A stretch of DNA of 7,754 bases from an uncultured bacterium (GTDB lineage: Bacteria > Cyanobacteriota > Vampirovibrionia > Gastranaerophilales > Gastranaerophilaceae): the NCBI GenBank assembly GCA_900554385.1, contig USHE01000087.1:1-7754 (forward strand). Direction: 5' to 3'. The translations under genes were made by a program, and so were the position numbers. Below are positions 1 to 6,225 of this stretch, in pieces. Under the pieces are notes generated by a model. It had not been told where the DNA came from, ran no database searches, and was given only the letters and a program-made list of their open reading frames with translations. Each line of letters begins with the position of its first letter. Position 1 is the first letter of the stretch.

Positions 1-17
1 CGACGCTCTTCCGATCT
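1..17. other. Residual Illumina adapter at contig end
   Basis: The first 17 bases, CGACGCTCTTCCGATCT, equal the 3' end of the Illumina TruSeq read-1 adapter; the leading CGAC separates it from the read-2 adapter, which shares only the last 13 bases. Native DNA probably begins at base 18. Any residues translated from this stretch (RRSSD) are not real protein. Confidence 0.93.
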
Positions 18-18
18 T

Positions 19-975
19 GACTATGACCACACTAACGAAGCTGTATACCTCAAACTTGCAAACCTTTATATGTTAGAAAACGCTCCGGCAAGTGCAATAG
101 AAACTTTAGAAAGAGCAAGAAAAGAAGGTTTTGATACAGATACGATAAAAGAGCAGCTTGCACAAATGTATTTAAAAAATAATCAACCTGACATTGCTAA
201 AGATATTACAAATGATACCCTAATGAAAATAAAATGCCTTCTTGCTTCGGGGAATATGGAAGAAGCTTCAGAAGAAATTCAAAAAAATAATGATACGTAT
301 AAAGGCAACGCTGATTTTTACGTAATAAAAGCCCAATATTTTTATGCAGAAAAGGACTTTGACAAGGCATTGGAAAACGTAAATGAATACGAAAAATTCC
401 AACCAAATACAGCGCTGGGATTTCAAATGAAAGCCTTAATATATGAAGGGCAAAAAGACGATTATAATTCATACCTGAACTGGGGAAAATATAATCTTGC
501 CCGCGGGAATAAGGACATTGCAGTAAACGATTTTCTAAACGCTTACCAATTAAATGAAGCGGATGCAGATTTGATACATTCATTGGCTATTTTACTTGAA
601 AGTACAGGTGAAAAAAATCACGCTGTAGAATTTTACGAAAAGCTGCACAAACTTGAGCCAACCAATAAAACAGCTCTCCAAAAACTTGCCGACTTCCGCG
701 AAAGTATCGGAGATTACGGCACGCAAGTTGATTATTTAGAACAGCTGCTCGAAACAGATAAACGTAATACGGCATTGATAAGACAAATCGGAGAACTCCA
801 CGAAAAACTAAGAAATAAACCCGAAGCTGTCAAATATTATCAAAAATACATCTCAATAACTGGCGATAGTCCTGAAACAGACAAAATACGCAGAAAGCTT
901 GCAAAATTGGAAAATACGGAAATGGAGCAAGAAGAAGGTCTTATTGATAAGATTATGCGGTTTTTCAACAAATAA
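19..975 (+). CDS. TPR-repeat protein, 5'-truncated by contig edge
   Basis: Tandem tetratricopeptide-repeat protein; such helical-hairpin arrays act as protein-protein scaffolds, and the partner cannot be told from here. The frame is open right up to the adapter, and the codons before the first ATG (base 70) read as good TPR helix (EAVYLKLANLYMLENAPASA), so that ATG is internal and the true start is lost. Repeat-like units with the usual small/aromatic spacing run through most of the protein, for example DIAVNDFLNAYQLNEADADL, HAVEFYEKLHKLEPTNKTAL and EAVKYYQKYISITGDSPE. No signal peptide or membrane segment is seen in the retained part. The C-terminus (EEGLIDKIMRFFNK) is a short amphipathic helix that might touch membrane or a partner. 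It ends eight bases before a strong terminator and converges on the pilC-like gene. The fold is certain; the function is unknown. Confidence 0.88.
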   Translation, partial: DYDHTNEAVYLKLANLYMLENAPASAIETLERARKEGFDTDTIKEQLAQMYLKNNQPDIAKDITNDTLMKIKCLLASGNMEEASEEIQKNNDTYKGNADFYVIKAQYFYAEKDFDKALENVNEYEKFQPNTALGFQMKALIYEGQKDDYNSYLNWGKYNLARGNKDIAVNDFLNAYQLNEADADLIHSLAILLESTGEKNHAVEFYEKLHKLEPTNKTALQKLADFRESIGDYGTQVDYLEQLLETDKRNTALIRQIGELHEKLRNKPEAVKYYQKYISITGDSPETDKIRRKLAKLENTEMEQEEGLIDKIMRFFNK

Positions 976-982
976 TATATTG

Positions 983-1012
983 AGCCGAAATTTTGAAAAT
1001 TTCGGCTTTTTT
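983..1012 (+). terminator. Rho-independent terminator of the TPR gene
   Basis: AGCCGAAATTT (983-993) and AAATTTCGGCT (997-1007) form a perfect 11-bp stem with a 3-base loop, followed by TTTTT. The T-run overlaps the stop codon of the convergent pilC-like gene (1011-1013). Read from the minus strand the stem is the same but the trailing T-tract is poor, so it works best for the + strand gene. Confidence 0.88.
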
Positions 1013-2225
1013 AAAATAAACCCTTTATCATACTTCCGTAAAGTTGGAAATACGCAACAACGATATATCCGACAACTATACCGATAATTACCAGCAAAGC
1101 AGGCTCAAATGCCTTTGATAATGCGTTTGTAACCATATCCAGTCTTTTATCGATACCTATAGCAATATCCCTGAACATCTGCCCTAATCGACCGCTCTTT
1201 TCGCCAGTAACGATTAAAGTATTAAACACCGGCGGCAAGAGATTTGAACGAAGAAAAGATTGGGAAAGGACACCACCTTTATCCACAAGCTTTTTAGATA
1301 TTTCACCCTCTTGTTTTATAACTGAATTTGAAATTGTGCTTATGCCTAGCTCCAAAGCTGAAACTATAGTAACCCCTGATTCATAAGCAACATTCAAAAC
1401 CGTAAAAAAGGAAGAAAGATTTATGTATCTCACAAAATCACGAACTAGCGGAATATTCAAAAGAAGCTTATCAATAAATCGTTTAAAAAAAGATTGCTCC
1501 CAAAGTTTAATAAGGGCAAACACTCCGCCTGCCATGGCTGCAATAACAAGCATCCAATATTGAAAAATAAAATCACAAGCCCCAACAACAAATTTTACGG
1601 TAAAAGGAATATCTCCTGCTGAAATATTTGCACCTTTTATAAATGCAGGGAAAATATAAACTCCGCAGAGTAAAAATACTGCAATTAAAAAGACTACAGT
1701 AATTACAGGATAAACTGACATGCTTATAATACGTGCTTTCAAATCATCCTGCTTTTTTAGAACAGAAAGTATATATTCAAAAGTTTTCTCTAAACTTCCT
1801 GACTCCTCCCCAGCCGCACAAAGTCCAATATATACAGGATCAAAAACTTTGTCATAACTTTTTAACGCCTCTGAAAAAATCTGCCCTTTCATTATTTTAT
1901 CTTTTAAATCACTGGCCAAAATCTGAACTTTAGGTTTATGCGCCTGTTCCTCCACGGTTTCTAAAGCATCAATAATCGGAATACTTGAGGCAATCATCAC
2001 ATGCAATTCAGACGTAAACAAGATTTTTTCACTAAGACTTAAGCTCTTAACCTTTGGCACAGTTTTTTCAGCCGCAGGTGTTTCAAAAGATTCTTCATGA
2101 ATATTTGTTGGCAAAAATCCCAGATTACGAATTTTTTCACGAGCTTCTCTGGAAGATTCCGCCTCTACATAGCCTTTTACTTCTGTCTTATTATCCTTTA
2201 ATGCTTTATAAAAAAACTTAGCCAT
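1011..2225 (-). CDS. pilC: Type IV pilus / type II secretion inner-membrane platform protein (PilC/GspF family)
   Basis: Polytopic inner-membrane platform protein that in this family couples the cytoplasmic assembly ATPase to pilin extraction and polymerisation. Its 404 residues match the family length. The N-terminal cytoplasmic part (FFYKALKDNKTEVKGYVEAE, residues 4-23) is typical. Two T2SSF repeats follow, about 65-190 and 268-393, each with the family's GExSGxL signature (GEESGSL near 139-145, GEKSGRL near 341-347). Hydrophobic spans lie near 168-196, 220-240 and 374-396. The ATG is preceded by a good Shine-Dalgarno (GAAGGGG, 2230-2236). The gene lies downstream of clpC, behind clpC's terminator, and I find no convincing promoter of its own, so it may depend on read-through. 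No pilB, pilT or pilM-Q neighbours are visible. PilC and GspF cannot be told apart here; the nearby prepilin fits either. Confidence 0.92.
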   Translation of the reverse strand: MAKFFYKALKDNKTEVKGYVEAESSREAREKIRNLGFLPTNIHEESFETPAAEKTVPKVKSLSLSEKILFTSELHVMIASSIPIIDALETVEEQAHKPKVQILASDLKDKIMKGQIFSEALKSYDKVFDPVYIGLCAAGEESGSLEKTFEYILSVLKKQDDLKARIISMSVYPVITVVFLIAVFLLCGVYIFPAFIKGANISAGDIPFTVKFVVGACDFIFQYWMLVIAAMAGGVFALIKLWEQSFFKRFIDKLLLNIPLVRDFVRYINLSSFFTVLNVAYESGVTIVSALELGISTISNSVIKQEGEISKKLVDKGGVLSQSFLRSNLLPPVFNTLIVTGEKSGRLGQMFRDIAIGIDKRLDMVTNALSKAFEPALLVIIGIVVGYIVVAYFQLYGSMIKGLF

Positions 2226-2241
2226 CCAACCCCTTCTTTTT

Positions 2242-2272
2242 AAAAAGAGCCGATTTTTATGTCGGCCCTTTT
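2242..2272 (-). terminator. Terminator between clpC and pilC
   Basis: Read on the minus strand, AAAAGGGCCGA (2272-2262) pairs with TCGGCTCTTTT (2253-2243) across an 8-base loop, with one G-U wobble (2267/2248). The T-run is 2242-2246. It begins ten bases after the clpC stop and ends five bases before the pilC Shine-Dalgarno, so it should cut clpC mRNA and set how much pilC is co-transcribed. Confidence 0.8.
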
Positions 2273-2282
2273 AATATTTAAA

Positions 2283-4778
2283 TTACTCAGCAACAACTTC
2301 TTCTTTTGCCTTAGCTTTTTTCTTAGGAGCTTTTTCAAAAGTAATTTTGTCATCCACAAGAGTTATTCTTATTGTATCACCTTGAGAATACTTACCTGAA
2401 AGGATTTCTTCTGCAAGATTATCTTCAATCTTACGCTGAATAAGTCTTCTCAGAGGTCTTGCACCGTATGCTTCCGAATAACCGTTCTTAGCAAGATGAT
2501 CCTTAACTTCATCTGTAACCTCTACGGACAATTCTCGTTCTGCAAGACGTTTGAACAAATCTTTCAGCATCAAATCAACGATTTCTCTGATTTCTTCCTG
2601 TTTCAAGTGAGCGAACACGATTGTTTCATCTATACGGTTCAAGAATTCAGGTCTGAATGCTTTCTTCATTTCTTCAGTAACAGTTTCTTTAAGCTTTTCG
2701 TACTTATCTTTTGACTCATCATCAGAAGTTGAGAAACCGAGTTTTGAAGTAGTTGTAATCATGCTAGCACCAACGTTAGAAGTCATAATAATGATAGTAT
2801 TTTTAAAGTTGATGTGACGCCCCTTAGAATCAGTCAAACGACCGTCATCAAGGATTTGAAGCATAATATTAAATACGTCAGGGTGAGCTTTTTCGATTTC
2901 ATCAAAAAGCACAACTGAATAAGGTTTCTTTCTGATAAGTTCAGTCAAATGACCGCCGTCATCATATCCGACATATCCTGGAGGAGAACCTATAAGTTTT
3001 GCAGTTGAATGTTTTTCCATAAATTCAGACATATCAACTCTTATCATATTATCTTCAGAACCAAAGACAGCTTCGGCAAGAGCTTTTGCAAGCTCAGTTT
3101 TACCAACACCTGTAGGACCGCAGAAGATAAAACTTCCGATAGGTCTGTTTGGCGACTTCAAACCGACTCTGGCACGTCTTATAGCTTTTGAAATAGCCAC
3201 AACAGCGTCATTTTGACCGATTACACGAGCATGGAGAGTTTCTTCCAATTTAAGAAGTCTTTCACTTTCGCCTTCAGTAAGCTTTGTGACAGGCACTCCG
3301 GTCATTGTGGCAATAACCTCTGCAACATTTTCCGCAGTAACTGTAGGTTTGTTAGCTTCGTGTTCTTCTCTGTATTTTTGAGCCATTTCACGAATTCTAT
3401 CTTTCAAATCAGCTTCATCATCACGGAGTTGGGAAGCTTTTTCAAATTCCTGATTTCTTATTGCTTCTTCTTTTTCTTTAATAAGTTCACGCAAATCTTT
3501 TTCAAGCTCTTTTCCTTCCGGAGAGAGAGTTGAAACTTTTAAGCGAACTTTTGAAGAAGCTTCGTCAATAACATCAATTGCTTTATCAGGCAAAAATCTA
3601 TCTGTAATATATTTGCTTGATAATTTAACGGCAGCAACAATAGCCTCATCAGATATAAGAAGCTTGTGGTGGTCTTCGTATTTAGGCTTAAGACCTTTAA
3701 TAATTTCGATAGACTCATCAACTGTAGGTTCTTCGATAATAACAGATTGAAAACGTCTTTCAAGCGCAGAGTCTTTTTCTACGTACTTTCTATACTCATC
3801 GAGAGTTGTTGCACCGATAACCTGAATTTCGCCTCTGGAAAGAGCTGGTTTAAGAATATTAGCCGCATCAATTGCGCCTTCTGCAGCACCTGCACCGATA
3901 AGAGTGTGCATTTCGTCAATAACAAGAATAATATTTCCTGCCTGACGGATTTCATCCATAATTTTTTTCAAACGTTCTTCAAATTCACCACGATATTTTG
4001 TGCCGGCAACAAGCAAGCCCATATCAAGCTGAATAACTTTTTTCCCGTCAAGAATATCCGGAACTTCCGCATTCACAATCCTAATTGCAAGACCTTCTGC
4101 CACAGCAGTTTTACCAACACCGGGTTCCCCAATTAAAACCGGGTTATTTTTGGTACGTCTTGCCAGAATTTGAATAACACGTTCAATTTCCTTTTCTCTG
4201 CCTACAACAGGATCTAATCTCAACTCTTGAGCTGCAAGAGTTAAATCTCTGCCAAACTCATCAAGACTTGGCGTTTTAGTCTTACCACCTGACGAACTTG
4301 AAGAAGATGAGCCTGAAGCACCGCTAGCCGCAGTTTGAGGTTTTGATTCTCCGAGCATTTTGACAACATTGCTTCTTATTTTATTTAAATCAACACCTAA
4401 ATTTTCAAGAACACGCGCAGCAACACCTTCACCTTCACGGATTAAGCCGAGAAGCAAATGTTCCGTACCTATATAATTATGACCGAGCTGTCTTGCTTCA
4501 TCCCATGACAATTCCAAAACTCTTTTTGCACGAGGAGTAAATGGGATTTCCACAGCAACAAAGCCGGAACCTCTGCCGATAATTTTTTCAACTTCTGCTC
4601 TGGCATCTTTAAGAGTCACCCCCATAGACTTAAGTGTTTTAGCTGCAACTCCGGTACCTTCGCCGATTAACCCTAGCAGAACCTGCTCTGTTCCGACAAA
4701 GTTATGACCAAGCCTGCGAGCTTCCTCTTGAGCCAGCATAATAACTTTTATAGCTTTTTCCGTAAAACGTTCAAACAT
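2283..4778 (-). CDS. clpC: ATP-dependent Clp protease ATPase / HSP100 chaperone ClpC
   Basis: Hexameric AAA+ unfoldase that delivers substrates to ClpP in the cytoplasm. Using the ATG at 4778 (831 aa), the order is two Clp N-domain repeats (about 2-65 and 79-143), a Ser/Gly-rich linker (about 150-165), AAA1 with Walker A GEPGVGKT (217-224), Walker B LVIDE (285-289) and ALERR arginine-finger region (338-342), a middle region containing a UVR-like segment (about 436-461), then AAA2 with GPTGVGKT (554-561), VLFDE (623-627) and the C-terminal D2 domain. The LGF tripeptide (680-682) is the ClpP-docking loop. The tail is Lys/Ala/Glu-rich ([15 protein letters not shown]). A TTG one codon upstream is also possible, but AGGAG (4786-4790) is 7 bases from the ATG and only 4 from the TTG. 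No ctsR or mcsAB genes adjoin it, as in cyanobacteria and unlike Bacillus. Confidence 0.97.
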   Translation of the reverse strand: MFERFTEKAIKVIMLAQEEARRLGHNFVGTEQVLLGLIGEGTGVAAKTLKSMGVTLKDARAEVEKIIGRGSGFVAVEIPFTPRAKRVLELSWDEARQLGHNYIGTEHLLLGLIREGEGVAARVLENLGVDLNKIRSNVVKMLGESKPQTAASGASGSSSSSSSGGKTKTPSLDEFGRDLTLAAQELRLDPVVGREKEIERVIQILARRTKNNPVLIGEPGVGKTAVAEGLAIRIVNAEVPDILDGKKVIQLDMGLLVAGTKYRGEFEERLKKIMDEIRQAGNIILVIDEMHTLIGAGAAEGAIDAANILKPALSRGEIQVIGATTLDEYRKYVEKDSALERRFQSVIIEEPTVDESIEIIKGLKPKYEDHHKLLISDEAIVAAVKLSSKYITDRFLPDKAIDVIDEASSKVRLKVSTLSPEGKELEKDLRELIKEKEEAIRNQEFEKASQLRDDEADLKDRIREMAQKYREEHEANKPTVTAENVAEVIATMTGVPVTKLTEGESERLLKLEETLHARVIGQNDAVVAISKAIRRARVGLKSPNRPIGSFIFCGPTGVGKTELAKALAEAVFGSEDNMIRVDMSEFMEKHSTAKLIGSPPGYVGYDDGGHLTELIRKKPYSVVLFDEIEKAHPDVFNIMLQILDDGRLTDSKGRHINFKNTIIIMTSNVGASMITTTSKLGFSTSDDESKDKYEKLKETVTEEMKKAFRPEFLNRIDETIVFAHLKQEEIREIVDLMLKDLFKRLAERELSVEVTDEVKDHLAKNGYSEAYGARPLRRLIQRKIEDNLAEEILSGKYSQGDTIRITLVDDKITFEKAPKKKAKAKEEVVAE

Positions 4779-4785
4779 CAATTAG

Positions 4786-4790
4786 CTCCT
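4786..4790 (-). promoter_or_regulatory. Ribosome-binding site deciding the clpC start
   Basis: AGGAG on the minus strand. Its 7-base spacing to the ATG at 4776-4778 is ideal, while the TTG at 4779-4781 would be only 4 bases away. This favours MFERFTEKA as the N-terminus. Confidence 0.75.
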
Positions 4791-4811
4791 ATCTCTACTT
4801 AATTGATATAT

Positions 4812-4840
4812 ATTTTACATAAAAAACAAAAAACTTTCAA
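4812..4840 (-). promoter_or_regulatory. sigma70-type promoter of clpC
   Basis: On the minus strand TTGAAA (-35, 4840-4835) is followed by exactly 17 bases and TAAAAT (-10, 4817-4812). Transcription would start near 4805, giving a leader of roughly 25-30 bases. Just upstream of the -35 lie two AAGGGG copies 8 bp apart on the + strand (4839-4852). No CIRCE or CtsR-like operator is seen. Confidence 0.75.
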
Positions 4841-4907
4841 GGGGTAAAGGGGAATATACATAAAGGGTTTGAAATTCTAAAATAGAGTTTAATTCGCATT
4901 AAAAAAG

Positions 4908-5138
4908 TTACTTAAACAAATCCAAAAAATCTACTTCAAAATAATTTGCAACAGCTATAATTTTATCCAAAGGAGGAATTATCCTCCCGTTTTCAACTTT
5001 GCTTATATAAGAAGAATCACAGCCGATTAATTCAGAGAGAAGCTTGCAGGAACATCCTCTGCGTTTTCTCAAGCTTCTTAAATTTCTTATAAAATTTTCA
5101 ACTACATATTCATTCACAAAACAATTATCATATAGCAA
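4908..5138 (-). CDS. Small XRE/Cro-CI family HTH transcriptional regulator
   Basis: Single-domain helix-turn-helix DNA-binding protein of up to 76 residues with no ligand or dimerisation domain beyond the HTH. The HTH_3 core spans about residues 15-74: NFIRNLRSLRKRRGCSCKLL, then LIGCDSSYISKVENGR with the recognition helix and the conserved S-x-x-S-K-x-E-N-G-R pattern, then the closing PPLDKIIAVANYFEVDFLDL helices. Four cysteines (6, 29, 31, 40) is many for its size. The start is uncertain: there is no in-frame ATG before the domain, TTG at 5138 is the first available start, and a GTG at 5115-5117 (69 aa) is the alternative. It is divergent from the prepilin gene across a 57-base gap holding a perfect palindrome, so autoregulation and control of the prepilin are likely but unproven. 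It is followed by clpC on the same strand, which has its own promoter. Confidence 0.85.
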   Translation of the reverse strand: MLYDNCFVNEYVVENFIRNLRSLRKRRGCSCKLLSELIGCDSSYISKVENGRIIPPLDKIIAVANYFEVDFLDLFK

Positions 5139-5144
5139 CTCAAA

Positions 5145-5171
5145 ACAAAATGGATTTAAAATCCATTTTGT
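5145..5171. promoter_or_regulatory. 27-bp perfect palindrome, candidate operator between XRE regulator and prepilin
   Basis: ACAAAATGGATTT (5145-5157) and its exact reverse complement AAATCCATTTTGT (5159-5171) flank a single central base (5158). There is no T-run behind it in the direction of either gene that would suggest a terminator. It covers the position expected for the prepilin -35 box and reaches the TG of its extended -10. On the other side it covers the region upstream of the regulator gene. Two-fold symmetry suits a dimeric HTH protein such as the adjacent one. Confidence 0.7.
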
Positions 5172-5179
5172 GGTATTAT
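5171..5179 (+). promoter_or_regulatory. Extended -10 promoter of the prepilin gene
   Basis: TGGTATTAT gives a TGn extension and a TATTAT -10 box (5174-5179). No good -35 is present, because that region is the palindrome. Transcription would start near 5186, leaving a very short leader that just includes the GGAGG site. Confidence 0.5.
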
Positions 5180-5185
5180 GTACTT

Positions 5186-5190
5186 GGAGG
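5186..5190 (+). promoter_or_regulatory. Ribosome-binding site deciding the prepilin start
   Basis: GGAGG lies 5 bases before the ATG at 5196. The earlier in-frame ATG at 5178 overlaps the -10 box and precedes this site, so translation should begin at 5196 (MNKYFNK). Confidence 0.85.
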
Positions 5191-5195
5191 TAAAA

Positions 5196-5924
5196 ATGAA
5201 TAAATATTTTAATAAGTTTGCTTTTACACTAACAGAAGTATTGATAACTCTGGGTATTATAGGAATAGTTGCCGCAATGACACTGCCAAGTATTGTAGCA
5301 AGTCACAGAAAAGAAGTACTAAAAGCTGAATTCAAAAAAACATACAATGAACTACAAAGAATTAACTTGTCCTTCATAAATGGCGAAGGCATGAATATTT
5401 GCGAATATAACTGGATGCTAGTTGAGTCAGGGATTGCAGTAATGACTGCGTCTAAACAAACTGCTGACAAATTCATTAAATACTACTCTGGCAACAAAGG
5501 AATTCCGAAATCAAAATGGTTAACGGATGTAAAGACCTTAACTGGCGAGAAGGCTGATGTTACAATGTTTGATGATGGTTCAGTATACAATTTGCAGAAA
5601 AAGACATTTTATTTTGAATATGGTACCCCAACTGCGAGCAAATGTCCCGTCATCACTATAGACATAAACGGGCATTACAAAAAGCCAAACCAACTTGGAA
5701 TAGATATGTTTGCATTTAGAGCCACAAAAAATGGGAAAGTAATAGCCATGGGAAATCCCGAAACAAAGCGAGATTCAGCTAATGGAAGTGGAGGGACAAA
5801 CCTCATTGAATGTTCTATAACCAGCGCATCCACACGAAATGGCATGGGATGCGCATACTGGGCAAGCTTAGATATCAGTCCGTTAGACAATAAAAAAAGT
5901 TACTGGAAAGATTTTATAAAATAA
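5196..5924 (+). CDS. Type IV prepilin / pseudopilin-like protein
   Basis: A 242-residue prepilin. A short basic leader (MNKYFNKFA) is followed by the type III signal FTLTEVLITLGIIGIVAAMTLP; prepilin peptidase should cut after Ala9, leaving N-terminal Phe10 with Glu14 as the conserved +5 Glu. The -1 residue is Ala instead of the usual Gly. One hydrophobic helix (about 10-35) leads into an amphipathic helix (about 36-60) and a globular domain of about 180 residues with four Cys (69, 150, 206, 219) that could form two disulfides. A loop DINGHYKKPNQLGID (156-170) is Asp/Asn/Gly-rich in a way that suggests metal binding, though this is inference. The ATG is fixed by GGAGG 5 bases upstream. The gene stands alone, divergent from an XRE regulator, with tRNA-Glu behind it and no clear terminator between. 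It may be a minor or specialised pilin; its role is unknown. Confidence 0.9.
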   Translation: MNKYFNKFAFTLTEVLITLGIIGIVAAMTLPSIVASHRKEVLKAEFKKTYNELQRINLSFINGEGMNICEYNWMLVESGIAVMTASKQTADKFIKYYSGNKGIPKSKWLTDVKTLTGEKADVTMFDDGSVYNLQKKTFYFEYGTPTASKCPVITIDINGHYKKPNQLGIDMFAFRATKNGKVIAMGNPETKRDSANGSGGTNLIECSITSASTRNGMGCAYWASLDISPLDNKKSYWKDFIK

Positions 5925-5933
5925 AAAAAACTA

Positions 5934-5961
5934 TTGACAATAAATTTTGTTTTGGTATTAT
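5934..5961 (+). promoter_or_regulatory. Strong promoter of tRNA-Glu
   Basis: Consensus TTGACA (5934-5939), 16 bases, then TATTAT (5956-5961) with a TGG extension just before it. Transcription would start near 5968, about 60 bases ahead of the tRNA. In that leader GAGTTTA (5986-5992) can pair with TAAGCTC (6012-6018), including one G-U, which may form a hairpin removed during 5' processing. Confidence 0.8.
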
Positions 5962-6029
5962 AGAAAACGTGGAAGGGAAACCCCAGAGTTTAGAGAATAG
6001 ATTAAAGACTTTAAGCTCAAAGATATCAG

Positions 6030-6105
6030 GCTCCCATCGTCTAGAGGCCTAGGACAACACCCTTTCACGGTGTAGACGGGGATTCGAATTCCCCTGGGAG
6101 TACCA
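6030..6105 (+). tRNA. trnE: tRNA-Glu (anticodon UUC), CCA encoded
   Basis: Charged with glutamate for translation and, in organisms using the C5 pathway, also the substrate of glutamyl-tRNA reductase for tetrapyrrole synthesis. The acceptor arm GCTCCCA (6030-6036) pairs with TGGGAGT (6095-6101), ending in a G1-U72 wobble, with discriminator A at 6102 and an encoded CCA (6103-6105). The anticodon stem ACACC/GGTGT (6057-6061, 6069-6073) holds loop CTTTCAC with anticodon TTC at 6064-6066. The T arm is GGGGA/TCCCC around TTCGAAT, giving an A53-U61 pair in place of the usual G-C. The overall form is that of cyanobacterial and plastid tRNA-Glu. It stands as a single-tRNA unit with its own promoter and terminator. 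Confidence 0.97.
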
Positions 6106-6108
6106 TTT

Positions 6109-6134
6109 AAAAGCCGCTTATAAGCGGCTTTTTT
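6109..6134 (+). terminator. Rho-independent terminator of tRNA-Glu
   Basis: AAAAGCCGCTTA and TAAGCGGCTTTT form a perfect inverted repeat (6109-6132). The core stem AAGCCGC/GCGGCTT has a TTATAA loop and runs into TTTTTT (6129-6134). It starts four bases after the encoded CCA and separates the tRNA from the next gene. Confidence 0.92.
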
Positions 6135-6164
6135 AGTGCGTTATTTATATTTTGTTACATCTCC

Positions 6165-6193
6165 TTGAGAAATTATTACAAAAGTAGTATAAT
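6165..6193 (+). promoter_or_regulatory. sigma70-type promoter of the SprA-related gene
   Basis: TTGAGA (-35, 6165-6170), a 17-base spacer and perfect TATAAT (-10, 6188-6193). Transcription would start near 6200, giving a leader of about 25 bases. Within it AGAGG (6210-6214) is the best Shine-Dalgarno match, at a long 11-base spacing. Confidence 0.85.
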
Positions 6194-6225
6194 ATCTGTG
6201 TATTTATGTAGAGGTTAGTAGAGTT

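Noticed and set aside
206..775. Minus-strand open frames opposite the TPR gene
   Set aside because: The + strand frame shows clear TPR periodicity, while the antisense products have no recognisable domain or ribosome-binding site.
2273..2350. A promoter for pilC in the clpC 3' end
   Set aside because: TATTAA-like boxes occur but the nearest TTG-type -35 candidates are only 11-14 bases away, so no credible pair is present.
3213..4136. Open frames of 106 and 156 codons on the + strand opposite clpC
   Set aside because: They are antisense to highly conserved ClpC domains, are rich in Phe/Cys/Asn as expected from the complement of AT-rich coding DNA, and match no family I know.
4779..4781. TTG start for clpC, one codon before the ATG
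   Set aside because: Its distance to AGGAG is only 4 bases, against 7 for the ATG, and ATG is the stronger start.
4841..4907. A terminator between the XRE gene and clpC
   Set aside because: There is a T-run on the minus strand just after the XRE stop, but only a 3-bp stem precedes it, which is too weak to call.
5145..5171. Palindrome as a transcription terminator or mobile-element end
   Set aside because: It lies upstream of both divergent genes, has no proper T-run, no flanking target duplication and no transposase nearby, so an operator is the simpler reading.
5178..5195. Earlier in-frame ATG for the prepilin (MYLEVK...)
   Set aside because: It overlaps the TATTAT box and lies before the GGAGG site. 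The ATG at 5196 has ideal spacing and gives a normal short basic prepilin leader.
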